From assembly GCA_914767715.1 (NCBI GenBank), contig OU612074.1, positions 4,727,501-4,791,500 on the forward strand: a stretch of DNA of 64,000 nt, read 5' to 3'. Positions 45,401-55,409 of this stretch are shown here, piece by piece. Both the position numbers and the translations under genes were made by a program. Source of the stretch: Membranipora membranacea (taxonomy: Eukaryota; Bryozoa; Gymnolaemata; Cheilostomatida; Membraniporidae). The notes under the pieces were generated by a model. That model was given only the letters and a program-made list of their open reading frames with translations, did not search any database and had not been told where the DNA came from. Within the stretch, counting starts at the first letter, position 1, and every line of letters begins with the position of its first letter.

Positions 45401-48400
45401 ATCCTTGCAAAAATATCACTGGGTAAGTTATATTGACAAAGTCTTGATGGCCTTAGAAGAGATACCCTAGCAACTCGACTCTTGGGTAGCCTTGCATTCT
45501 GGTCCCTATATCTTATTTGATGAGCCTTGTATTTATTTTCAGAACCGACAGAAGTAGAAGGGCGGGCGGTACTACTAGTGCCGCAGCAGATAATAACTCT
45601 GATCTCTCTCGCTTCTCGGGAGCTAAGTCTATATCATCTAACCAAGTGTTTGGCGATGAAGACAGGCATTCAGTAAGTATCCCTACTACATTATAATATG
45701 CTAAATTCTCAGAGGGTGTTTATTAAGTTGGAAAATTTTAGGTTTTTCAGATGTATTTTGGGTATTGTAGAACTGACACAGTAAACCGAAAACCAGTCAT
45801 AATTGAATTACAACCTCAGATATATCCCTTTTAAGATAGGACTCAGAAGCCTACAATATATATCTGTGTAAACCAAATATTAATCATTGTTCCTAAGATT
45901 TTCATATTGAGATGGTTTGAATCATTTTTTCAAAACAAATAGCCTGAAATTAGAATATTATTTTTGTTGTGGCTCCTAATTTACATGTTCAAAGGCTGTG
46001 TGGGAGTAAAGTGTAGGTGCACTTGTACTCAGACTGCATTTAAACCTTACATTAGTGGTTACTGTGAACTGGAAATGAGATAACACTAGCCATTAGCAGT
46101 GTTGACATTTATTTTAATTAATGAAACAAGGTTCAATCACCATGTGCAACCATAGTTTGAATCCCCCTCAAAATTAGCTCAGGGCGAACATTGGACCTAC
46201 AGTGAATAAGCCAAGGGTTTGTCAAAGATCTTATTGATGATTTTATATAAAGTAGTGCCTAAGTTGCAGCTTCCTCTCCTTCCTTTCTCTCTCCCCGTAC
46301 TGATCCCCTGATGTGTGACACAATCTTCCCTATCTTCTTCCTCTGATTTTTTCTCACCAGAGCAAAATCCCCTACTTAGGAATTATGTGTCAGTAAAACC
46401 ACTAATCCCTACCGACCTTGTATACAAAAAAAGGGCTCCGCAGTTTTTATGTGGTTCAGCTCAGGATTGGCTGAGTATGTTAAGGGCTTATTGATTTTCC
46501 CAGATATCAGTCGTGGCTCTTTCGATGAGCAGCAAAAAAAGCTGACCACGGAATAGCGTGAAAAGTAGAGTTTTCCTCTAATAACAAAGAGAAGTTTTTT
46601 TGTTGTATATTCGTCACTAACTTGTTACTAGTATCCTGTACTAACAGGGAAACGTTCCCTTTACTATCAGATATCTTATCAGATTATAAGAGGAATTATA
46701 CAGAATCACTACTGTGTTTATATCCAGTCAGAGCCACTCGGTAACTTAGTCAACTCTGCAGCCGGGAGGGAAGTCTTCCTTAATCTACGAAATCGAATCA
46801 CGGAATTAGTAACTGTAAACTAAATAAAGAAGTAATGGCTAACAAACAATTTGAGTTGTTCGATCACATTGCTCACAGGCATTGATTATGGGATAGCTAA
46901 CCTATAGATGCCGCACTTTATGGGTGAAATCGGTACCATATGCACAAGGAGAGCCTCCCATTGAATGCTTTTATTTCTTGATTCACTGTACCTTAGCCAA
47001 TTCACCTGAACACCCTAAAACCAGCAATCCAGAAAGAAATGTATTATTCATATATTTAATTGGATGATTTCTGACAGCAGTTTCAATAGAATGTTTTTCT
47101 CTTTATTGTGATCAGACTCCGTGGGACTTATGGGATCGTAGTCTCTGACTAGAGAGTGGTAAAATCATGAGCATTGTAAGTGTTGAGTTTGGATGATGTG
47201 GTGTGCTAGATAGCCAGTCACACACTGCTTTGTCCTAATAAAGCTTTCCGACAGCGCTGGCCGACAGCGCTGGCCGACAGCGCTGGCCGACAGCGTGTGA
47301 AGTTTGAGTGAAGCCACATTGTGTCTAACTTCAAGAAACATTCAGTTAGGAGTTTTTTTTTGTATAGATATTTGATTAATTGGAACTTCTTGGACTTTTC
47401 CTGATCCAATATGTTTCATAATTTTTCATGAAATTGTTAATCAATTCTCTGAATTAAATCATCTGCTCTGCGCTTTATGTGTCTATTACGATTAGTTTGA
47501 ACTGTTCACTAGATGGTGTATAATATGTGGAACACTGAGTTCTGACTAGGCAGCGACACAGCACTTTATAGTCATGTAAGTCAGCGAGATCTGAGCATGG
47601 CTCTACACCGCACTCTTAAATCTAAAATATCAGATTTGTTATACTAGTGATTCGGTGATACAGTCGAAAAATTAATTTCAAGAAATTCTGATCTCCTTTC
47701 CAATTTTCCTCGCCAGATCTTTGAATTCTTCACTTTCTGAATAAACAGCGAACAAGCACACCCTGTATACATGAGCTAAACAACGCTGTGTACAGTAATT
47801 AATGACTTTGCCCGTCCCGGATATAGTTCGGACGTACGGAGGTAGAATTATGCTGTTCGCAGGGCGTCTCCCCCTTTCTCTCTCTTTTTAAATCATAAGT
47901 GTTTACGACATCGAATGACAGGTTCCAGGAATGTTTCTCAAATATATTTTAATGATTAGCATGAGCTCTTTCCCGGGCAGCAAGGTTTAAGGCTTCACTT
48001 GCTACATCCCTCAACCATCTTTATCAGAGCAAAGTCCCTCAGTCTTTCCTGTTTCCTCGTTGGGTGTGCCAAAGCTGTGGCAAACTTGCCAACAACACAC
48101 TGAACGTCGTGTGTTTGATTGAGCTACCACTGTGTGCCTGATACAGAGATTACTGGTCAAAGTGAATTTATGTGTATATCCTTTCAGAAGTCTTTTTATA
48201 AATTTCATCCAAATTATTTTTTATGTTGTTTTGGAACGCAATATCTGTGTTAAGTTGTTGTTGTCTGCCATTCAGACTTGAGGAAATCCGCCCCATTCAG
48301 TCTCTCTTATACATCTGTTCTCATAACAAGGTTATGAAATAAACTCAATAATTATCCTTTGTGTTATGCATAATTATGATCATGAGTTAAATTTATACAT

Positions 48401-51400
48401 TTCCTTTATCTTTTCGTTGTTTTAAGAATAGAGATTTACATAATTATCTCTTGGTGAGGTGAATGTTAAACAACAACTTCCCTACGTAGTGGCTAGTTTC
48501 TGTTTCCCTTGAGCTATTCATTGTCTGATGGTATTACCCTCATGCAAGGGGCCTCCAAAACTCAACCACCAATAGAAATGCGAAACAAAGTTACGTTGCT
48601 TGAAAAGTGGTAGCAAGCATATCTAAAATTTATCAGGTAATAATTTGCTAAGCACGTCAGCAACATGAAAGTAAGATGAAATGTTCAGGTGATACCAGAG
48701 ACTATAGATTATCTATAGTCTCTGGTGATACTGTGTTGAACATGTTTTCTAGGATCTTGGCTAAACTAAACTTAACTGGTGATTAAAACAATCATGAAAG
48801 GAATGCATCAAGGGCAAAAATCAGTATCAGGTCTGATTATTTTTACATTTAGTTTGACATGTTTTCATAACGACAAATATTCCAATATTCCAATGAATTA
48901 CCACCACCCGTACCCTAATCATGTCTGTGTTGATTAAGTCTCAGATCCCAGGCTTTTCTATTTCCTCGTTCTTAATGCATAACATAAATCTTAAAACTAA
49001 TAAATATTGCTCTAAGGTTGCCCACGGCAAAAAACAGCAGATTGATTAATTTCAGCTCTAGTTTGGAATCCAGTAGACATATTTTCATGTTGGAAACTCC
49101 CACCTTTCATGTCAGAATCAATTCTGAAACAGGAAAATATAGTTACTTTTGTAGAGAGTTATCCCGACTTCAATATGGCGTGAGCGCACAACCATTAAAA
49201 TCTACCCATAATGCATTGTTTTCAGATTCCAACACAACCATGTCAGAGTGTGGTTCTTAGAATTAGATTGGGCTAAGCTTATTACTAACTCATTCACAAA
49301 TTGTGATACAGTGAGGGGTGTTCTGTGCGGTGAAAATTCATTGAGAAATACAGAAAGTTTAAATATCATCTCCCCAAATATTGACTGAAGATTTTTCTAC
49401 TGAGAACGAAACACCATATAAATATATATATATTTATATAAATATATATATATGACATGTAAATATTTATGAGTGTTATTTTTATCTTACAGCAAGGAGT
49501 AGATTCCACTAGATTTACTGGTTCCTCGTCGATATCTAGCGATGATTATTTCGGCGGTGGTCAGCCCCAGAGAGGAGGCGGCGGAGGGTATGGTAGTAGT
49601 TATAACACACCAGATATACAAGATATAAAAGATGGCGTCAAGCAGGGAGTGACTAAAGTGGCCGGAAAACTCAGCAATATAGCCAGCGGTGTTATGAGTT
49701 CTCTACAGGTGAGCATCTATAATTCTCACTTATTTATCGGGAATGTCACCTTGTCGCGGCCAAGCAGTGTGAAAACAAGTTCATTATTATGTGGTCAAAA
49801 TGAATCATTCGAGCCGGTGAATTTTTTGCGTTCGCATTCCATTAAGCTTTGAATTGGGACCTCTAAGTCACGCAGTCGTCTCTAAACGTGCCCACCTACT
49901 AGGTAGGGAGAGGGGATACAGAAAATCTGTTGTTGACTTTTAGCATATGATTGCAGTAGTAGAAGTAGTAGGATCTGAGTTACTGTTACTTGGCAGCCCT
50001 GAATAAAATCATAGGTCCATAATCCTCAGCTATTCCATTATATACACCCATCGCACTCCTCACTTTATTCTATGTCCGCAGCTAAAACCTGAGTCTGTGG
50101 TCTAAGACTGCAGTCTGACTCTAGTCGTCTAAAACTTGGTCTCTGTATTCTAAGATAAAGCCTCAGATTGTAACCTCAGTCTGTAGCCTCAGTCTGTAGC
50201 CTCAGACAGTAGCTTCAGACTGTAACCTCAGACTGTAGCTCAGACTGCAGCCTCAGACTGTAGCCTCAGACTGTAGCATCAGTCTGTAGCCTCAGACTGT
50301 AGCCTCAGACTGTAGATTCAGACAGTAGCCTCAGACTGTAGCCTCAGACTGTAGTGCTAGCGTTGAGGAGGATACACACGGCATGACGAGCGGAGGATTG
50401 ATTGGCATTGTTCATATTATTATGAGCTGTCAAATCGTTTCCTCAATTCCTTATAATTAAGATTTAGATGTGAATACTGGTAGTGATTGGCCCGTTTGAA
50501 TCTCTCATTCATTCCTTGTTGCCTCGTCGGTAAATGCGTTTCCTCCATCGCAATGGTGCTGGTATAAAAAAAACCTCTTAATATTTACTTTTTTTGTGAT
50601 TTGATGGTGCTGGCCTGTGTGCTTCAGTAATCTAAATCCCGCCTTAGAGGAAAAACGGAAGGTGTTAACATATCCTTGTTAACTTAAAATTATAAGAATT
50701 TCTGTAATACCGGAAATAGAGGAAATCACATGTTTCAATGCTTCCTGACACCTCATAATACTGCTGAATTGTGGGTACAGAATTTTTTTTTCCTGAAAAC
50801 AATGTGGAAAATAAATTTAATTGGTTTAACCCGACCTACATGCTGGTTGCTACTGAAATTTAGCATCACAGACAAAAATGTTTTTAAACAAACGGAAAGT
50901 GTCGAAATAAGAGCTGAGTACAAAAGACAATCTATAACAAAAAATCAAAGGGTGTTGGATTTTTTAATTTTTCCATTCCAATATTTCAAGCAGTGCGTGG
51001 GTTTAGCAATCGTTCCCGTATCTTTTAATATGGGATTAGTGAAGATTAAATATGAGACAAACCAGTATGAAATGTGGTCTGCTTTGAGGAAACAATAAAT
51101 TAATCTTACACTTTACCTGAACCTGCCCTACTTCTCTTATATACTGAATGCTGGTAGGTGCAAAGAGTACGTCCACTTTTTGTTCTTGTTCAAGTTTCAC
51201 ATTTCTGAAATATACCTGCCATGGTTTACATGTCATCAAGGTGTTTAATTGCCAGTCAAAGCATTCTGCTGTCAAGTTGTTATTAACCATCCTGGCTAGA
51301 CTTTACCAAAATCACTCCATCGAATAATAAACTGCTTATTTTTAATTGATTTTGATGTCAAGCCTACACTATAAGCATACTCCGATCTTAGAGAAAAACT

Positions 51401-53973
51401 CAATTTGATAAACTTTGACTCATGTACATAAAACATGACATGACAGGGAACCTTGAAATGTCGTGCAAGAACTATTGAATTGCTGGGAATACCCCAGTAG
51501 GCTATGAGTAAACCAATGGTAACAATTGAATTATACGTATTGTGAAATACCACGGAATTTCTTTTCCTGTAGCGTAAATAGTAAACAAGCACTTCCATGA
51601 AGTGTGAAGGGTAAGTTGGTCATTAGTTTCACATGATATTTATCCTGTTTCTCATTTTTTTATTGTCCATTCATGTTTTTTGTCACGTAACTTATTCCCT
51701 GTTATGACACACCTTCTATTCTGTTCTCATGTGTCGCAAAGAGGAAACCTCGCCAGTTTTGGTCTCCGCCTCTCTTATTATTGGTCATCAGAACAAAGAT
51801 AGACCCAGTTTTGCAGTTATGACTAATGCTCCATAGTCGGGGAACGGGGTAAACCCGAGTTTTAATTAGCCAGCCATGTTAGGATTTGATAAGTGTATCA
51901 AATTTCAGAATATCTCTGTCTTCCAATCCCATGCGCTTGTAGTATATTTATGAGGGGGCCTTCACATATTTTACTTAGTGCAAGCTGAATGAACTATTCA
52001 TAACACAAATTCATAGACAGCGGACTAGGTTTTACCAATAGACTTGATAATAATTTTTAAGGCTCTGGCCTTTTGTAGCCTATTGACTACACTCACAACA
52101 TCCCTTATACACCAACAGCCACTACACATTACAACATACAACTACTGAATATTGAGACATGATCTTCTTAAGCTGTTATTAAGCAAGTTATTAGTGTTAG
52201 TCTGAGATCAGGATACCTCTGATCTGCTGACCTCTGACACACCCCTCCCCCCACTTATAAGAGTCAGTCAATCGGGTTCTAAGGCTCCTCTCTCTCTCTC
52301 TTCCTGGCCGATGTCTTATTGTCTGTCACACCCTGTATAATGTGGTACGGAGACAACCTTTAAATTACCTTGTCCACTCATCTCAGATAATTACATAGTT
52401 ATATGTTATATCTCAGTTACTTTGCAAACAAAATAGGAACAACCTAGATCAAGTTTAATCCAATTGCCTGCATTCCAGTTGCTCCCTTCCATTTGCTCCC
52501 TTCCATTTGCTCCCTTCCATTTGCTCCCTTCCATTCGTAACGCCGCTGCGTGACCAGTGGATTGGGAGCGACTCGGAATGCAATAAATTGGATTAAACTT
52601 GATCTAGGTTGTTTGTATTTTGTTTGCAAAGTTTCCAAATGCAGGCAAATAGACCAAACTTGTTCTACAAACAACCTATCTTCTTCTCTCTGCTCGGGAT
52701 TCTTATTTTAATGCTTTATTGGTTTACTCAGACAACGTTACCGGTATTCTGATACATTAAATAATAGAGTAGCACTGTGTAACACTTATAGTGAACTTGA
52801 CCCCTCCCTGCTGTCAGCATTTTTTCTGCTGGTATATACGGGCTTCTAAGGTATTACTAGTGATGGCTACTCTCGCTGTATCATCACTCGTGCAGGTTTC
52901 TGTATTGTGACAGGATCAGGGTTGTCTGGCGTCTCTATTATTGTCAAATTGTGAATAGTACATGTAAACATGTTATTAGCTCAGCGCCAACTCGAAGACT
53001 TTAGTGACAAGCTCATACTCAACTGGATCTAATTTAATAAATGTCTGGCTCTCTTAGGCCTTCTAACATAACAAAAGATAGACCATTGGACTATATCCTA
53101 GGCCTAGTCACCCCCCCCCCCCCACCCCCAGTCAATATGAATCATGACAGATCAGTGAGATGACTGTATGTGTGCACATACCTCACTGTCCTAACTCTAC
53201 ACATTATATCAGCAGCTTGACTGCACAGCTGATTCATAATTGTACACAGATGTTTGATAGGAAAATATTTGGCCTCAATTTTATCCTTAGAAATACACCC
53301 GGATAAAACTGGAATTTAAATAAGACAGTTGAGCGTATCAAACTTTGATGTTCTTATGTGTTTATCAGTCTTGTTCCCAGATCAAATTCCTTAGGGTTGA
53401 TCTTTTAAATAGATAGCCCTGCAGCAGCTGCACAATTTTACACATCAACTCAACGAATTTGTAAACTGTGATTTCGTTTCCTCAATATTGAATAGCGAAT
53501 TAGCTTCTGGAAAAGAGTTTATATATTTTTGTGCAGTTTGAAAACTAGTCAGATTTGACTTTAAATCTGATCCCTTTTATCAAATCGTGATGAGTTTTAC
53601 ATGTAAATCACACCACAATGTTATCAATATAGATAAAATCTCTGTTATTTTTATGTTTTTTTCACGTTTAATCCATTCTATATTATTTGGGCAAGTAAAA
53701 CATGTCGAAATGACCGTAACTAGATAGCTTAATCACTTTTACATCACTTAAGAGGATATTTTGGTGATGATTTGCTCTAAAGCTATGCACCAGTCCTGTT
53801 AAATACACCCTCTGCTTAAATAAGTCACGGTATCATTACAATGGTGATAATCATATCACCGATGTCACACTTATTACAATGGTCCTGATCACGTCACACA
53901 TGTCATGTCACATATTTCACATGTCACGTTATGTCATGCTACCTGTTTTCATTTACAGAGAAGTGATTTTTAA
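36448..53973 (+). CDS. ARFGAP2/3: ADP-ribosylation factor GTPase-activating protein 2/3 (Glo3-type), 12 exons
   Basis: GTPase-activating protein for Arf1 on Golgi COPI vesicles. CDS exons: 36448-36525, 37049-37240, 38277-38408, 38925-39174, 39887-39990, 40490-40641, 41786-41914, 42629-42790, 43334-43552, 45543-45672, 49493-49708, 53959-53973. All junctions are GT-AG, every phase fits, and the join is 1779 nt (592 aa; human proteins are about 520). The ATG has A at -3 and G at +4. The ArfGAP zinc finger is C28-x2-C31-x16-C48-x2-C51, followed by arginine finger R56 and [20 protein letters not shown] and KYNSRAA follow. The middle (135-300) is charged, with TPPRVES and TPPRVDS repeats, as in the coatomer/SNARE-binding region. 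SMRLAY and QAERLGMG match the family. Two Glo3 motifs, ISSNQVFG (503-510) and ISSDDYFG (530-537), precede a C-terminal amphipathic segment, [21 protein letters not shown] Gly/Ser-rich insert (430-455) explains much of the extra length. The last exon adds only four residues. Confidence 0.97.
37049..37240 (+). CDS. ARFGAP2/3: ARFGAP exon 2: zinc finger and arginine finger
   Basis: This 64-codon exon alone carries all four zinc-binding Cys residues and the catalytic Arg. It lies between a TTATTTTATTGTAG acceptor and a GTAAGT donor, both in phase 0, so skipping it would keep frame but remove GAP activity. Confidence 0.96.
39225..39330. repeat. Dispersed ~100 bp repeat, copy 1 (ARFGAP intron 4 edge)
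   Basis: ATCTCTGATCGTTAGAGT...GAGTACCTAACATG resembles 42065-42160 in intron 7, roughly 75-80% identical by eye. Confidence 0.6.
40671..40800. repeat. Palindromic mini-MITE, copy 1 (ARFGAP intron 6)
   Basis: CAAGTTTGATTTAATTTGCC AGCATTCCAGTTGCTCC is mirrored by GGAGCAACTCTGAATGCCGG and AAGTGGACCAAACTTGG. The loop holds TCCACTGGTCA..GTGATCAGTGGA, also inverted. It has the same design as copies at 44281, 52418 and 57064. Confidence 0.85.
40828..40842. repeat. Poly-G run (15 G)
   Basis: Homopolymer inside ARFGAP intron 6. A poly-C run of 13 followed by ACCCCC at 53111-53129 lies in intron 11. Confidence 0.9.
42005..42031. repeat. Perfect 12 bp hairpin, 3 nt loop (ARFGAP intron 7)
   Basis: GACAAAACACAC, AAC, GTGTGTTTTGTC. 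No terminator role is expected in an animal intron; it may be a transposon end remnant. Confidence 0.85.
42065..42160. repeat. Dispersed ~100 bp repeat, copy 2 (ARFGAP intron 7)
   Basis: Partner of the copy at 39225-39330. Confidence 0.6.
44281..44403. repeat. Palindromic mini-MITE, copy 2 (ARFGAP intron 9)
   Basis: GATCAAGTTTGATGCAGTTT, CTGCATTCCAGTTGCTC ... inverted GGAATGCAGGCAAAAGGTCA AAGCTTGGTC. The loop has TCCACTAGTCACGCAGC. Confidence 0.8.
44821..44940. repeat. Five exact 20 bp tandem copies plus an inverted half copy
   Basis: ATATCACATAGTAAGGATAT is repeated five times without change (44821-44920). ATATCCTTATTCTGTGGTAA then forms an inverted partial copy. The lack of divergence implies a recent expansion. 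It lies in ARFGAP intron 9. Confidence 0.97.
47248..47295. repeat. 13 bp tandem repeat CCGACAGCGCTGG, 3.7 copies
   Basis: Exact copies at 47248, 47261 and 47274 with a partial fourth. It is GC-rich in an AT-rich ARFGAP intron 10, and each unit contains the palindrome AGCGCT. Confidence 0.96.
48694..48726. repeat. Perfect 16 bp hairpin (ARFGAP intron 10)
   Basis: ACCAGAGACTATAGAT, one T, then its exact inverse ATCTATAGTCTCTGGT. Confidence 0.95.
49493..49708 (+). CDS. ARFGAP2/3: ARFGAP exon 11: second Glo3 motif and amphipathic C-terminus
   Basis: A phase-0 exon of 72 codons follows the longest upstream intron (3.8 kb). It holds ISSDDYFG, a Gly-rich linker and the lipid-sensing-type helix. 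A 4.25 kb intron separates it from the four-residue terminal exon. Reading through the donor would instead add a 55-residue tail to a stop at 49852; this is possible as intron retention but not supported by conservation. Confidence 0.95.
50160..50356. repeat. Minisatellite of ~14 bp units (CCTCAGACTGTAG)
   Basis: About fourteen units with small variants (AGACTGTAG, AGTCTGTAG, AGACAGTAG) in ARFGAP intron 11. Confidence 0.93.
52418..52636. repeat. Palindromic MITE, longest copy (ARFGAP intron 11)
   Basis: ACTTTGCAAACAAAATA..AACAACCTAGATCAAGTTTA ATCCAATT is matched by the exact inverse at 52585-52634. The centre carries CTGCATTCCAGTTGCTCCC, a four-fold TTCCATTTGCTCCC minisatellite, CGCTGCGTGACCAGTGG and GGGAGCGACTCGGAATGCA. 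A scrap of another copy (AATGCAGGCAAATAGACCAA ACTTG) follows at 52637-52665. Confidence 0.9.
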
Positions 53974-54280
53974 GTAAAAATGTCCTTATCCGAATCCTGG
54001 AGGTTTGGGAGATGACAGGGGAGATGACAGGCTCACAAATCGAATTGGTGCTCACACAACGACCAGGCAACATGCAGACACATCAATTGACAAGATCTGT
54101 CTGACAGGAGCTATAGACCACCTAACTGCCACCGCTCCTTATCTGATGCAGCCCTGCTGGGTAGACTCTGGGTACACTCCGTAATCATCTTGTCACAGAC
54201 TGTGTATGCCATGCGGTGTCTTGTTTACTGGCTGATTGTTTACGGCCACTGCCCCCTACCGTCTTATGTAACTCTCCTAT

Positions 54281-54286
54281 AATAAA
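54281..54286 (+). promoter_or_regulatory. Candidate polyadenylation signal of ARFGAP
   Basis: AATAAA in the expected position and orientation; T-rich sequence follows. Confidence 0.55.
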
Positions 54287-54862
54287 TCTTTGACTCAAGT
54301 TGTCTATAATGCTTTGTTTGTGACCTCCGAGTTTGGGCCGTTCTGGTTTAGCTGCGCGGCCTCCCTACGATGGCAAATCTATTTTAAAAATTTCTTTGTG
54401 TAATCTTAAAAAAACTTTTAGCATGTTGTTTTACGGTTTTCGTTAAGTGTTATATACAGGTAGTGTTGTAAGAAAAGGTTCTGCCATCTTTCATCACATC
54501 AATCTACACAGGCTCATCGATTCTGGATATAAAATATAAAGCCTGATTAAAATTCACCAGCATTTCCAATGTCTAATTTAATACATTACATGTAATGATC
54601 CTCTTTCCGCTATAACAAATACAGATATGGAAATGATATTATTCTATGTTATATTATAATAATTTATATTTTATCTCATTATTCAATACTGGTCTGGTTT
54701 AGAAAATAAATATTACATTTTCCTAGGAAAACGTCTAAACATCTCATATGTCTCATGCACATCACCACTAGAAGGAGATTCAGCACCAGAAAATTAATTC
54801 GGTCACATGTCAGGAACAATATCATGTAATAATGCGTAGTACCTTATACCAGTAGAACTCGA

Positions 54863-54944
54863 ACCACACTGTGTATATAGAAAAAGTACCACACTGTGCA
54901 TATAGAAAAAGTACCACACTGTGTATATAGAAAAAGTACCACAC
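54863..54944. repeat. 25 bp tandem repeat, 3.3 copies
   Basis: ACCACACTGTGTATATAGAA AAAGT repeats with one substitution in the second copy. It lies between the two convergent genes. Confidence 0.96.
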
Positions 54945-55409
54945 AAGACCATTTAAATAATAGAAAAATGTTTTGTGGAGACAGCAACAAACCTGGAATA
55001 CTGGCTTCAATATCAATGTAATACAAGCATGCACCTGTGGTAAAATTTTGGAATGAGCAAAAAGAGCATTGAAAATGTTAATAAATGAAATTTGAAAAAA
55101 AAATTGTTTAAAAAAATCACCTTTTCGTAGTCACTCTCTTTGGTAATCGTCTAACACTGTGATTAGCTGGAGACTTATTGAGAGCTGTGCTGTTTTTGTT
55201 CCTCTGCTCATCATGTTTATACAAATGTTTAAAAGCAAAAAAAGAGGTGTGAAAATGTCTGCAGCTCCATTCGCTCAAATAACTGTTCAGCTGTTTGTCT
55301 AGATGTTTGTCTAGCTGCATCCAGCTAAACAAAGTCAGCACAGATAGATAAAAAGAGGATATTTGTGATAGACTGAGGACCAAACAGACAGAGTACGAGT
55401 TTTTATGCC

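Larger units (their letters stand above)
53974..55409. other. Convergent intergenic region between the ARFGAP and Regnase stop codons
   Basis: Holds both 3' UTRs. For ARFGAP a polyadenylation signal AATAAA lies at 54281-54286, about 310 bases after the stop. I could not place a canonical signal for the minus-strand gene. A 25 bp tandem repeat occupies 54863-54944. No other gene is seen. Confidence 0.6.

Noticed and set aside
50160-50356. CRISPR-like array
   Set aside because: Units of ~14 bp are head-to-tail without spacers.
50730-51098. 122-codon ORF in ARFGAP intron 11 as an extra exon or nested gene
   Set aside because: No family resemblance, no splice sites that fit the ARFGAP phase, and the composition is Phe/Asn/Lys-rich.
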